A stretch of 64,000 nt of DNA from Nitrospirota bacterium. GTDB lineage: Bacteria > Nitrospirota > Leptospirillia > Leptospirillales > Leptospirillaceae. Of this stretch, positions 9,783 through 19,734 are shown piece by piece; position 1 is the stretch's first letter, and each line of letters starts with the position of its first letter. A model generated the notes under the pieces. The model was given only the letters and a program-made list of their open reading frames with translations, had not been told where the DNA came from and made no database searches. The translations under genes were made by a program, and so were the position numbers. The stretch spans positions 1 through 64,000 of the forward strand of contig DAHVAL010000003.1 in NCBI GenBank assembly GCA_027314645.1. Direction: 5' to 3'.

Positions 9783-11832
9783 CCTTGTTCTCCAATGCCA
9801 TGGCCTGGATCCGCTGGCGCGCCACCCGGGCCACCTCTTCGTTGGGATAAAGGTCCACGGTTTTCTGGAACCAGTTGCGCGCCTTCCCGACGTTCCCTTG
9901 CGCCAACGCCATCTGTCCCAACTGGTAGGTCACCCATCCCCCCCGGGGATCGGACGCACAGCAGTCAAGCATTTTTTCCCAATATCGGCGCGCTTCTTCC
10001 CTCTCCCCGTTGATGAAGGACTCTTTTCCAAGGTGAAACAGGACCCGGGCCTCCAGGGACTTGTCCTCCTCATGTCCTTCGATTTTTGGAAGAGCCTGAA
10101 GAAGCTCCGCGCGTCCCTTATCATGACGACCTCTTCCGAGATCGAACAGGCCCATTCGGGCAAGCGTCTCCCCCGGGTGTTCGAGGGGGACGCCGGAGGC
10201 GGCCCATTGGGAGAAAATCTGCATTTCCAGAGACCGATTTTTTATCTTTTGGGCTTCGGAGGTCGCGAGTTTAAACCACTTCCGTCTCTCGTCCCGGGAG
10301 AGCGACGAACTGGCGGAGAGATCCATCGCCATCTTGATCGCATCCTGAGTGTTCCCGTCCTCGAGAAGCCAACGGAAACGTTGATTCCGGGCTTTCGCCA
10401 AAAGGGCCGGATCCTTCGAGCTGGAAAGAATCTTTTCAAGGTCATTCCAGGCTGCTTTTTTGTCTCCCTTCTTGCGATAAGCCCTTGACAGGGTCAGGTA
10501 AAGGGACGCCGCCCCCGGGTCTTCCGGACCGGGGAGCCGGTAACAGTAGGAGTGATAAAAAGAAAGGATGTTTTCGGCTTGAAGAGGATGGGAGAGCGTC
10601 TTGATCCGGGCAAGGATCAGGTGCTCCTCAAAGTGATGAACTTTTTTTCCGATCCGGGACACAGGGTCGACCTTCCCTTCGAGCCGGAAGACTTCACGGA
10701 AGGCGCCCTTCCAGTCTCCGGCCCGGTCCAATAGTCTGGCCCGAAGAAGTTCTGCTTCTAGCGCCACCCTCTGATTTCTTTCTTCGGAAGAGATCCGACC
10801 GAGCTGTGCGATCGAACGGGCCAGCATTTCAGGAAGATCCCCCGCAGCAGGCTTTTCGTGGGACCCGAAAAAGATCTGGTTCAACAGGGCAATCCATGCC
10901 TGATGACTCGCCAGGGCTCCGGGATAGTCCTTCACAACCTCCCGAAGACGGGCGAGTTCGTGGGTAGGGAATCCGAGACGTCCTGAAATACGTGCGAGAT
11001 AATACTCTGCCTCTCCGACTTTCGGATTGTTGGGGAAGAGCCGGATGAATTGGCGGAACAGGGTTGCCGAGCGCCTGTCGTGACCAAAGGCATAGGCGGC
11101 CCGGGCCAGAAGGAAAAGGGTTTCCGGGTGGGCGTAAGGATACTCTTTTGAAGATGCGAGGACGCCATCAAACGTCGAACGGGCCTTTTCCAAATGTCCA
11201 CGATCGAGTTGAATGTGTCCCCGCAAATACATGACCAGAATCCGGTCCTGCGGAGGCGAGAGGGGTGTCAGCCGGGATTGGACCTCCCCCAAATCCTTTT
11301 CCGCCCTCTTGAGGTTCCCACGCGCTCTCCATGAATCCGCCATCTCTATCTTCGCTCGGATCGCCCAAGGGCTGTTAGGATAACGCGAAAGAACCTGCTC
11401 GAGATATCCCCGTCCCTCTGCTCCAAATCCCTGACGGATGAAGTATTGCCCCTTCCTGAAGAGAGTTTCCCCTCGGTCCCAGCCAAAGGGAGGAAGATTC
11501 TCCGCCATTCGAAAATAGGAAAGAGGATCCCGAAAATGCCTGCTCCCTTTTCCGATCGCCTCCCGGGCATGGATTCTGGCCAGAAGGAGAAGAGCGGGAC
11601 CTTGGAGGATCGAGCCTTGATGGAACCTTAACAGGTCGGAAATGGCCTTTTCGGCCAAGCGGTTATTCCATCGACGAAGGTCTTCCATCGCGACATCTAA
11701 AAGATACTGGTCGCTCCGAGCACGATGGAGTTCTCCGCTGGCTGAAGACTCGGCAAAAAACAGAGGCCCCGCCGTGGAGAATAGGACGCTCGCCACAAGA
11801 GTCAACAGGATTGTGAATGGTTTTCGATTCAT
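9769..11832 (-). CDS. Secreted tetratricopeptide-repeat protein
   Basis: Signal peptide and multiple TPR-like repeats (e.g. GGWVTYQLGQMALAQGNVGKARNWFQKTVDLYPNEE). Confidence 0.8.
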   Translation of the reverse strand: MNRKPFTILLTLVASVLFSTAGPLFFAESSASGELHRARSDQYLLDVAMEDLRRWNNRLAEKAISDLLRFHQGSILQGPALLLLARIHAREAIGKGSRHFRDPLSYFRMAENLPPFGWDRGETLFRKGQYFIRQGFGAEGRGYLEQVLSRYPNSPWAIRAKIEMADSWRARGNLKRAEKDLGEVQSRLTPLSPPQDRILVMYLRGHIQLDRGHLEKARSTFDGVLASSKEYPYAHPETLFLLARAAYAFGHDRRSATLFRQFIRLFPNNPKVGEAEYYLARISGRLGFPTHELARLREVVKDYPGALASHQAWIALLNQIFFGSHEKPAAGDLPEMLARSIAQLGRISSEERNQRVALEAELLRARLLDRAGDWKGAFREVFRLEGKVDPVSRIGKKVHHFEEHLILARIKTLSHPLQAENILSFYHSYCYRLPGPEDPGAASLYLTLSRAYRKKGDKKAAWNDLEKILSSSKDPALLAKARNQRFRWLLEDGNTQDAIKMAMDLSASSSLSRDERRKWFKLATSEAQKIKNRSLEMQIFSQWAASGVPLEHPGETLARMGLFDLGRGRHDKGRAELLQALPKIEGHEEDKSLEARVLFHLGKESFINGEREEARRYWEKMLDCCASDPRGGWVTYQLGQMALAQGNVGKARNWFQKTVDLYPNEEVARVARQRIQAMALENKDGEP

Positions 11833-12038
11833 GACTCGCCCGGGGTCTCCATCGTTACAGGTTCAAACCGGACCTGAGAACCCGTTTTCGGGCTCCCTGA
11901 ACACCACCCCCTTCCCGATACCTGGACAGGGGCTTTCGGGGGGTCCACCGACCGTCCGATCCTCCAAAATGCGGGGATTGCTTGGCCAAGGAGGCGGATT
12001 CCCTCCCCCAATCCTTTCGGCTTTGGGAAGAGCAAACT
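11829..12038 (-). CDS. Possible small ORF (TTG start) translationally coupled to the TPR gene
   Basis: TGA stop overlaps the ATG of the TPR gene (ATGA); GAGGA upstream of TTG. No recognisable family. Confidence 0.2.
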   Translation of the reverse strand, partial: SLLFPKPKGLGEGIRLLGQAIPAFWRIGRSVDPPKAPVQVSGRGWCSGSPKTGSQVRFEPVTMETPGES

Positions 12039-12274
12039 CAAGGAGCATCCTCAGAGATTTCTTGCCAAAAAACCCGGCCCGGAGAATGGAACGGGGTTCG
12101 GGCTCAGGCGTTTTCTCCCGGGGGCTCTGCCTTCACGGGCATCAAAATGCGCCGACCTTTCATACCGCGATCACCGGACCCCGGCCCCGAAATATCAAAG
12201 AATCCACAGAAAGATCCTTATCAGGGACCCCAAAAGACCCGAAAAAAAGTCCCCTTTCCCTTGTTGGAATCATT

Positions 12275-13351
12275 TCAAGTAATCCCGAATCTCCTGATCT
12301 TTTCGATCAGAGTCGTTCGGTTGATTCCAAGGATTTCGGCGGCCTTGGATCGATTCCCTCCGGACCTTTCAAGCGCCTGAAGAAGAATGGTCCGTTCCAG
12401 ATCCTCCATGAAGGAAGAAAGACTGAAATCTTTCCCCAGAAGTTTTTCGGCCACGGACAACGGGTCCCTGGAAGACCGATCGAAGAAAGATTCCGGACTG
12501 TCGGCGGACAGCAACTCCTCCGGCCCGTTCGGGTAGGACTGCGTGAGCGGCTCGGGGGGAATATTGCGGGTGATTTTTTCCGGAAGATCCTTAATCCCTA
12601 TGGTTTCCCCGGCTGAAAGGACAAGAAGACGCTCCATCACGTTTTCCAATTCCCGGACATTTCCCGGCCATTCATACATTTTAAGTGTTTTAAGGACTGA
12701 CGGAGAAAAGGAAATCGGTGCCCCTCGCCCTTCTTCCTTCCATCTGCGGATGAAGAACTCGATCAAAAGGGGAATATCCTCCGTTCTCTTCCTGAGCGGG
12801 GGAATCTCCACTGGAATCACGGACAGCCGGTAAAATAAGTCTTCCCGGAAGTTTCCGGAACCGGTCATTTCTTCGAGGTTTCTGTGAGTTGCGGCCAAAA
12901 CCCGCACATTGGCCGTTCTAGGTCTCGATCCACCAACCCGCTCATAGACTTTATCCTGAAGAACCCGCAGCAGTTTGACCTGAAGGGGAAGGGGAAGCTC
13001 GCCAACCTCGTCGAAAAAGATGGTTCCCCCTTCGGCGATCTCGAAGCGTCCTGGCCGACCCATCACCGCTCCCGTAAAGGCCCCTTTTTCATGGCCGAAA
13101 AGTTCGCTTTCCATCAACCCTTCGGGGATGGCTCCGCAATTTACAGGCACAAAAGGCGCGGATGCGCGGGAGCTCCCTTCATGAAGAATACGAGCGATCC
13201 TTTCCTTTCCCGTTCCGCTCTCCCCCATAATAAGGACCGTCGAGTCGCTTCTCGCCACCCTGGAGACGAACTCCAGAAGGTCGGCCACAGGCTTGGAACG
13301 ACCAATGAATCGATCCGAAAAGTCAGGAAAAGGGGACTCCTTTTTCTGCAT
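12275..13351 (-). CDS. Sigma-54 dependent activator lacking a recognisable sensor domain (FleQ-like AAA+ plus Fis HTH)
   Basis: [44 protein letters not shown]-terminal [22 protein letters not shown]. Confidence 0.88.
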   Translation of the reverse strand: MQKKESPFPDFSDRFIGRSKPVADLLEFVSRVARSDSTVLIMGESGTGKERIARILHEGSSRASAPFVPVNCGAIPEGLMESELFGHEKGAFTGAVMGRPGRFEIAEGGTIFFDEVGELPLPLQVKLLRVLQDKVYERVGGSRPRTANVRVLAATHRNLEEMTGSGNFREDLFYRLSVIPVEIPPLRKRTEDIPLLIEFFIRRWKEEGRGAPISFSPSVLKTLKMYEWPGNVRELENVMERLLVLSAGETIGIKDLPEKITRNIPPEPLTQSYPNGPEELLSADSPESFFDRSSRDPLSVAEKLLGKDFSLSSFMEDLERTILLQALERSGGNRSKAAEILGINRTTLIEKIRRFGIT

Positions 13352-13418
13352 GGGCTCTCCTGTCAGGACCACAGACTCGGTACATCGTCCAGGGAACTTC
13401 TCAATTTTTTTTCAATAA

Positions 13419-14399
13419 TTATATCGAATCATTCAGATATAATCCATGGTCAGAATACCCGGAAATGCGAATTTCTTCCACCCGTTCGAGAAGCTTTCTG
13501 ACAGGGACTCTGGACAGAGCGCCGTTTTCTTTCCGAAAACGACGGATCGATTCTTCCGTCGCCTCCTCCATGGGAACGAACCGCCCTGCCCCGGGATCCG
13601 CCTTCGGGCTTTGAACCCGGGCGTTATGCGGACAGACTTCTTGGCATCTATCGCACCCGAACAGCCAATTTTCCCCATGGGTCTTTCGGAGAGACGATCC
13701 CGAATCGTCCGGACGCTCGATCGTGAGATAACTGAGGCAGCGTCCTGCGTCCAGAGTGTAGGGCGCACGGAACGCCGTGGTGGGACAGTGGTCCAGGCAT
13801 CGGGTGCATTGGCTGCACGGATCTCCCATTTTGGAGCGGCCCCGCCGTTCCTTCAAGGGAGTTTTCAAAAGCAATCCGCCAATGGTCATCCAGGATCCAA
13901 GGCCGGAATGGATCAGAAGAGTGTTTTTTCCCATTCGCCCAAGCCCGGCCAACTGAGCCAGGGATTTCTCGAGGAGGGCTCCGTGATCGGGTTTCACGAG
14001 AGGGTTTTCATCCGGAGGAAGGGTTTTTTTGAGGGGGGCGAGGACCCTGGTGAAGGCTTGTTCAAAGCGGATATGATAATCCTCCCCCACCGCATAACGC
14101 GCGATCTCAGCATCTGACGGCCCGGAAGGGGGATGGAACGCCCGTGGGTCATAGGGAAGAAGACCGAGCACGAGGGTTCGATAGCCGGGATACCCTTCCG
14201 AAAGCGACCGTCTCCGTTGGGCGGTACGCTCAAGATAGTCGAGTCCGGCATGGAACCCTTGGTCAATCCAGTGCCTGAAAAACAGCCAGTCTGAAAGGGG
14301 GGGTGGATCGACAAGAACCGCCCAGTCAGGAAACTCCTGGTCCATTTTTCCGGAAAGAGTTTCCATGATGGCATCGACGGTGTTGTCTGATGAAGACAT
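13419..14399 (-). CDS. queG: Epoxyqueuosine reductase QueG
   Basis: Two 4Fe-4S motifs (CSQCTRCLDHCPTTAF; CDRCQEVCPHN), RCLSYLTIE, IHSGLGSWMTIGGLLL. Confidence 0.9.
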   Translation of the reverse strand: MSSSDNTVDAIMETLSGKMDQEFPDWAVLVDPPPLSDWLFFRHWIDQGFHAGLDYLERTAQRRRSLSEGYPGYRTLVLGLLPYDPRAFHPPSGPSDAEIARYAVGEDYHIRFEQAFTRVLAPLKKTLPPDENPLVKPDHGALLEKSLAQLAGLGRMGKNTLLIHSGLGSWMTIGGLLLKTPLKERRGRSKMGDPCSQCTRCLDHCPTTAFRAPYTLDAGRCLSYLTIERPDDSGSSLRKTHGENWLFGCDRCQEVCPHNARVQSPKADPGAGRFVPMEEATEESIRRFRKENGALSRVPVRKLLERVEEIRISGYSDHGLYLNDSI

Positions 14400-14417
14400 G
14401 TGGGGCCCCGGACTTCG

Positions 14418-15293
14418 TCAGAAGTCGGGAGCCTCGAGCTTGGGGAGGTTTTCGAGAAGAAGGAGACTGATCTCCTCCAACTGGTGGGGCTTTAAATCAA
14501 GGGAATGCATGGCATCGAACATCGTGGATTCGGGAAAGGGGGTCTCTTCGAGCCCATACCCCGCAAGTGTGGCGAGGGCGTCCGCCAAGGCAACGATGGC
14601 CGTTTCCAACTGATAAGAATGGGTCTTCGAAGGGTTGTTGTGCCATCCGATCGGAACCCGGATCGAGGAAGGAAAATGCCAAAAATAGGCGAGACGGAAT
14701 CCGACAAACGCATGGCTGGCCCCAAAGAGATCCTCTTCGAATCGCCAATCAGTGATTTTCGGATCCTTCTGCTTCAAATCCGGGATCCACGGCTCGAAAT
14801 CCAGGTAATAGATGACTTTTCCAAAATCATGAAGCAGTCCTGCCGTCGCAAGGTCTTCCGGCTGCCCGACCGAAAGATGTTCCCCCAGCATCCGGGAAAG
14901 GATCGACACCGCAAAGGAGTGCTTCCAAAGCTTGAGGACTCCTTCGTTGCTGGCCACAAGTTGAAGAACGGACATGGAGAGGATCAACCCTCGGATTCCG
15001 TGCAGTCCCAGAAGGAGCACGGCCTCGCGGATCATCCCGATCTTTCCCGACCGGGCGTAATAAGCAGAGTTGGCCACCTTCAGGATGCGCGCGGCCATCG
15101 ACTGGTCTTCCTCGATGAGGCGCGCCAAACTCGATATTGAGACCTCTGAATCTTCAAGATAGGACAAGGCGACCCGGATGATTGCCGGAAGAGTTGGAAG
15201 GTGGTCGATGCTCGAAATCCGCTCGAAAAGCTTATCCGTCGAAGGGCGCCCCTTCGACTTGGAATTCTGTGACTCCGAATCGGCTTGGCTCAC
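14418..15293 (-). CDS. HDOD-domain signalling protein
   Basis: LPTLPAIIRVALSYLEDSEVSISSLARLIEEDQSMAARILKVANSAYY; TAGLLHDFGKVIYYL. Confidence 0.9.
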   Translation of the reverse strand: MSQADSESQNSKSKGRPSTDKLFERISSIDHLPTLPAIIRVALSYLEDSEVSISSLARLIEEDQSMAARILKVANSAYYARSGKIGMIREAVLLLGLHGIRGLILSMSVLQLVASNEGVLKLWKHSFAVSILSRMLGEHLSVGQPEDLATAGLLHDFGKVIYYLDFEPWIPDLKQKDPKITDWRFEEDLFGASHAFVGFRLAYFWHFPSSIRVPIGWHNNPSKTHSYQLETAIVALADALATLAGYGLEETPFPESTMFDAMHSLDLKPHQLEEISLLLLENLPKLEAPDF

Positions 15294-15334
15294 GGATACC
15301 TCTCAGAGATGGCCAGAAACACCACCTTATCATG

Positions 15335-15709
15335 TCAGGCTTCCCAGGACTGGATCTTCTTCCGGACCGTTTCAGCGACCGCATTTTCAAGAGCCAGACG
15401 CAATCCATCAAGATCTTTCTGATGGACCCCCGTCTCTGGTGTCAGAAGCACCATCCGGCTCCGAGCCGTTTCGAGCCAACTCTCTCCCCAACGCTTCCAA
15501 TATTCCTCCGAATGGGCGATGGGTGAGGTGACGAAAATTTCCAGAATTCCAATCCTCCTCAACCGTTCCAAGAGGTTTTGTGTGACTTTTTCTCCTGCTC
15601 TCAGGACAAGGCGGCCTTGACCATCACGGATATCCACTGCCAAGGGCTCATCAGGGGGTGACAGGTCCGCCGTCAGCTCGATCCGGAGATATGGTTCCGG
15701 TAAACTCAC
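15335..15709 (-). CDS. Conserved hypothetical; resembles the N-terminal domain of HD-GYP proteins
   Basis: LAVDIRDGQGRLVLRAGEKVTQNLLERLRRIGILEIFV motif; operonic position. Confidence 0.5.
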   Translation of the reverse strand: MSLPEPYLRIELTADLSPPDEPLAVDIRDGQGRLVLRAGEKVTQNLLERLRRIGILEIFVTSPIAHSEEYWKRWGESWLETARSRMVLLTPETGVHQKDLDGLRLALENAVAETVRKKIQSWEA

Positions 15710-16379
15710 GCTTCCCCCCTTTTACTAAGAGGACCTCGTCAATTTTTTCCCTTCCCTCCGAACGATACCACTCTTCAAAGAGCCCTGACAAGACACTTGG
15801 ATCGAAACCCGGGATCTGCATGGACCCTTGGTAGAGGATTCCGCTTCGTCCGATCGAAAGGGCTCCCCCCAAGACCTTGGCGCCCCCGATCATCAAGTCT
15901 CCGCGAACCGGATCCATAAAGCAGAGAGACTCATGCCCCCTTCGGGATGCCGGGGAATTGGAACACGGGTCCCCGCAATGGGCCTGCATGATGGACTCCC
16001 GCCCGATCATCAGAAGGAAGCGGCCGAGCACGGAATGAAATGATTCGTAGAGGGTCGGCCAGTCGTGCGGTCCGGGGGAGAGAAGAGGTCGGGGAATGAA
16101 CAGAGAGAGGCAGAGGTCCTGCCCATGACGCACAGCCCCTCCTCCGGTTGGCCGCATGGCGACTTTTGTCTCGGGGACCTTCCATTCGTCCGGAATTTTT
16201 CCTTGCCACGTCCGGCCGACCGTCACTCCATCAACGATCCGGTAAAGTCGGAGCAATACGGAAGGAAGGCCGTTCAAGAGCCTTCCGATTTCGAGATCGC
16301 GATCCATTTGGGTTTTTGGCGACGCAGGACCGTTGACAAGAAGGACACCGGGCGTGGAGGGGAAGGTCGGAGATCCCAT
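15651..16379 (-). CDS. Lipoate-protein ligase A / octanoyltransferase family protein
   Basis: BPL/LPL-like RPTGGGAVRHGQDLCLSLFIP; adjacent to the glycine cleavage operon. Confidence 0.85.
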   Translation of the reverse strand: MGSPTFPSTPGVLLVNGPASPKTQMDRDLEIGRLLNGLPSVLLRLYRIVDGVTVGRTWQGKIPDEWKVPETKVAMRPTGGGAVRHGQDLCLSLFIPRPLLSPGPHDWPTLYESFHSVLGRFLLMIGRESIMQAHCGDPCSNSPASRRGHESLCFMDPVRGDLMIGGAKVLGGALSIGRSGILYQGSMQIPGFDPSVLSGLFEEWYRSEGREKIDEVLLVKGGKREFTGTISPDRADGGPVTP

Positions 16380-16394
16380 GGAGGCCCCCTCCCT

Positions 16395-17900
16395 TCAGAG
16401 GGAGGGAGGATGGGAGAGCGGGTCCGTCAGGACCGGATCCCTCGCCGCCGTCACTTCATCCGGCCGGGCAATGGGAGTCCGGAGAGGGGACTCCTTGAGC
16501 ACCGATGGCCGGGACTGGGCCACGGTCACGATCCGTTTGAAATCCTCCGCAAAGCGATCGAGAGTGTCTTTGGACTCGGTCTCGGTCGGTTCTATCATCA
16601 GAGCTTCCGGAACGATGAGCGGGAAGGATATGGTCGGAGCGTAATAACCGGCATCCAGAAGAGCCTTGGCAATGTCCTGCGCATGCAGTCCCTGGGCGAC
16701 AAGATCCTTGGCGGAGAGGACAAATTCATGGGCGCAGAGCCCCTCGCCGGCCCGGGGAAGAACCCCGGAGAGAAGCACTCTGAGGTAATTGGCATTCAAA
16801 AGGGCATAAAGGGCCACCCTTCGGACCCCTTCCTGACCGAGCAGGCGAAGATAGCCTAACGCTCTCAGGAGGACAAGGGTGGATCCGAAAAACGAACGGA
16901 TCGGCCCGATGGAGGTCTCCGGGGATTCCAAGACGTATCGGGCGCCATCCTTTCTAATCCGCGGAGAAGGAAGGAAAGGGGCCAAGTGGGCTTTGACGCC
17001 AACCGGTCCTGACCCAGGACCTCCCCCTCCGTGGGGGGTGGCCAAGGTTTTGTGCGTGTTGATGTGCACGATATCAAACCCAAGGTCGCCCGGCCGTAAC
17101 ACACCGATAAAGGCATTAAAATTGGCCCCATCCATATAAAGGAGGGCGCCCGTCGCCTTCACCATCGCCACCATCTTGGGAAGATCCTTTTCAAAATTCC
17201 CGAGGGTGCTTGGGACGGTCATCATCACCAGAGCCGTTTTTTCGGAGAGGGCCGTTTCGAGTTGGACAAGATCCACCCCTCCGTCGGTTCCCGAAGGAAG
17301 CACATGCACGGTGAATCCCCCCATCGAAGCGCTGGCAGGATTGGTCCCATGGGCCGAATCCGGAATCAAAATCTCTGTTCTGGCCCGATCTCCTTTCGAC
17401 TCGAAATATCGTCTCGCCAGGAGGATGCCTGTCAATTCCCCGTGAGCCCCCGCAGCGGGGGCAAGGGTAACGGCATCCATCCCCAGAAGGGAGCCCAATG
17501 ATTCTTCACAGATGTGGAGGGTGTCCAAAAGGCCTTGCATCCCCTCGTGATCGATGCGGGGATGAAGATCACGAAACCCTGGGATTTCCGGGATTCGATC
17601 CATGACCTTGGGATTGTATTTCATGGTGCAGGATCCCAAGGGATAGAAATGGGTATCCACCCCCCGATTCAGTTGGGAAAGGCGGGTGAAGTGCCGCACC
17701 ACGCCAAGTTCGGACAGTTCCGGCAAGGAAAGCGGAATCTCTCTGCGCAGGCCTTCCGGAATTCCTGACACAACTCTTTCCGGCGATACACCCGGAGGGT
17801 CCACCCCTTTGGCTCCCGGTCGACTTTTTCTCCAGAGGGTGGGTTCCATCTCCGGCCTCAATGAGCCAGCGGCATCTTCTTCCGGTCCGTGTGCGGACAT
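16395..17900 (-). CDS. gcvPB: Glycine dehydrogenase (decarboxylating) subunit 2
   Basis: TPHGGGGPGSGPVGVK PLP region containing VHINTHKTLATPHGGGGPG; FYPLGSCTMKYNPK. Confidence 0.95.
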   Translation of the reverse strand: MSAHGPEEDAAGSLRPEMEPTLWRKSRPGAKGVDPPGVSPERVVSGIPEGLRREIPLSLPELSELGVVRHFTRLSQLNRGVDTHFYPLGSCTMKYNPKVMDRIPEIPGFRDLHPRIDHEGMQGLLDTLHICEESLGSLLGMDAVTLAPAAGAHGELTGILLARRYFESKGDRARTEILIPDSAHGTNPASASMGGFTVHVLPSGTDGGVDLVQLETALSEKTALVMMTVPSTLGNFEKDLPKMVAMVKATGALLYMDGANFNAFIGVLRPGDLGFDIVHINTHKTLATPHGGGGPGSGPVGVKAHLAPFLPSPRIRKDGARYVLESPETSIGPIRSFFGSTLVLLRALGYLRLLGQEGVRRVALYALLNANYLRVLLSGVLPRAGEGLCAHEFVLSAKDLVAQGLHAQDIAKALLDAGYYAPTISFPLIVPEALMIEPTETESKDTLDRFAEDFKRIVTVAQSRPSVLKESPLRTPIARPDEVTAARDPVLTDPLSHPPSL

Positions 17901-17925
17901 TATCTCGATTCCTCTCCCTGAATCA

Positions 17926-19296
17926 TCACCCATGGTTCGCAAGAATTTCGCGCACTGCCTCTCGGGCCCGCAGAATTTCGTCCTCTGTCCGAACTTCCGT
18001 CGCACACCAAAGCATGCGGCGGGACCAGCCCGGACCGTACATTCCTCCCAACGGCATCCCTCCAAGAATGCCTTTCGTCAAAAGCTCCCTGCTCAAGATG
18101 TCTGCATCAACCGGAAGCTCCACGGTAAATTCGTGAAAGAACTCCGCATCCGGATGAAGGAGGGTGACCCCCGGAATCGTGAGAAGCTCGCGGCAGAGGG
18201 CATGGGCATTCTGCCAGGATCCGGCCGCCGCTTTCCTCAGGCCTTCCGGCCCCAGGAGAGAGAGGTAGCAAAGGGACTGAATCGCGAGCAGCGTCTCATT
18301 GGTGCAAATATTCGAATTCGCCTTTTCACGGCGGATATGCTGCTCCCTGGCCTGAAGGGTCAGGACAAAACAAGATCGTCCTTCCCTGTCGTTGGTAAGT
18401 CCGGCCAAGCGACCGGGGATTCTTCGGACAAACTTCCTGCGAGCCGTCAAAACTCCAAGATAAGGCCCTCCCGCCGAAAGGGGAATCCCGAGCGGCTGGC
18501 CTTCCCCAGTCGCCAGGTCGGCCCCCCATTCCCCCGGAGAACGTAACAACGCGAGGCAATGGGGATTCGCATGAATGGCAAACAGGGCACCCTTCCCATG
18601 GAGGGCCTCGGCGAACCCGTCAAATTGATCGATGGTCCCCAAAAATGTCGGCGTGGCTCCCACAAAACACGCCACATCGGAATGAAGATACGCGGAAAGG
18701 GCGTCAAGGGGGGTCCGTCCCAAAGAAAGAGGCACCACCTTCACGCGAACGGACAATCCTTCAAGATACGTTTCCACGACAGAGCGGCAGGACGGGTCGA
18801 TCCCTTCCGAAAGAAGGACGGTCATCCGCTCCGTCTCGCGAACGGCGACCAGAACAGCTTCCGCCAGCGCCGTCGCCCCGTCATAGAGAGAGGCATTGGC
18901 GAGGTCCATTCCATAAAGACGCGCAATCGCCGTTTGAAACTCAAAAATGGCCTGAAGGAGTCCCTGGGATGCCTCCGGCTGATAGGGCGTGTACGAAGTC
19001 AGGAACTCTCCCCGGCTTATCAGCGCAGAGACCGCCGCAGGAATGAAATGATCATAGGCTCCCGCCCCGCGAAAGACCACCGCGCGAGAAGCGTCGAAGT
19101 TGCGGGAAGCCTGACGTGAAAACCACGCCAAAAGATCCCGTTCGTTGACTCCCTCTGCAAGCATGGGGAGGTCCGGAACTCCCGTGTCGGGCATTGATTG
19201 GGCATAAACGGAGAGAAGATCCTCAAGCCGTTCAAGACCGAGCGTGTGAAGCATGGCGGTCGTCTCTGAAGGGGTGTGCGGAATGAAGTCGGCCAT
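17926..19296 (-). CDS. gcvPA: Glycine dehydrogenase (decarboxylating) subunit 1
   Basis: FIPHTPSETTAMLHTLG; FRGAGAYDHFIPAAVSALISRGEFLTSYTPYQPEASQGLLQAIFEFQT. Confidence 0.95.
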   Translation of the reverse strand: MADFIPHTPSETTAMLHTLGLERLEDLLSVYAQSMPDTGVPDLPMLAEGVNERDLLAWFSRQASRNFDASRAVVFRGAGAYDHFIPAAVSALISRGEFLTSYTPYQPEASQGLLQAIFEFQTAIARLYGMDLANASLYDGATALAEAVLVAVRETERMTVLLSEGIDPSCRSVVETYLEGLSVRVKVVPLSLGRTPLDALSAYLHSDVACFVGATPTFLGTIDQFDGFAEALHGKGALFAIHANPHCLALLRSPGEWGADLATGEGQPLGIPLSAGGPYLGVLTARRKFVRRIPGRLAGLTNDREGRSCFVLTLQAREQHIRREKANSNICTNETLLAIQSLCYLSLLGPEGLRKAAAGSWQNAHALCRELLTIPGVTLLHPDAEFFHEFTVELPVDADILSRELLTKGILGGMPLGGMYGPGWSRRMLWCATEVRTEDEILRAREAVREILANHG

Positions 19297-19300
19297 CGCC

Positions 19301-19693
19301 TCAGTGTCCCCCCCCTGCGGCCACCTGATGCTGGTATCCGGGCTCATCTAAAAGCTTTCCCCATTCGGACAGGTCGCTTGCCCGAACCTCGAAGAGCCAC
19401 CCGTCCCCATAGGGATCACGGTTCACCAATCCCGGGTCCGACTCGATGGCATGATTGACCTCCGTGACCTCTCCTCCCATCGGAGCATAAATCGAAAAGG
19501 CGGCTTTGACCGATTCGATGATTGCCGCCTCGGCTCCTTGGACAACCTTTTTGCCTATTTTTGGAAGTTCGACAAACACCACATCCGTAATTTCCTTTTG
19601 AGCAAAATCGGTGATTCCGACCCGCATCAGAGAAGCGTCTCCCGTGGAGCGGATCCATTCGTGGGTAGGGGTATATCGACGTTCGGCGCTCAC
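19301..19693 (-). CDS. gcvH: Glycine cleavage system H protein
   Basis: YTPTHEWIR; lipoyl-lysine region AAIESVKAAFSIYAPMGGEVTEVN; ESDPGLVNRDPYGDGWLFEV. Confidence 0.95.
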   Translation of the reverse strand: MSAERRYTPTHEWIRSTGDASLMRVGITDFAQKEITDVVFVELPKIGKKVVQGAEAAIIESVKAAFSIYAPMGGEVTEVNHAIESDPGLVNRDPYGDGWLFEVRASDLSEWGKLLDEPGYQHQVAAGGGH

Positions 19694-19734
19694 TTTCCCT
19701 CTCCTTGGGTTTTAGGATCACGAAAACTTTTGGT

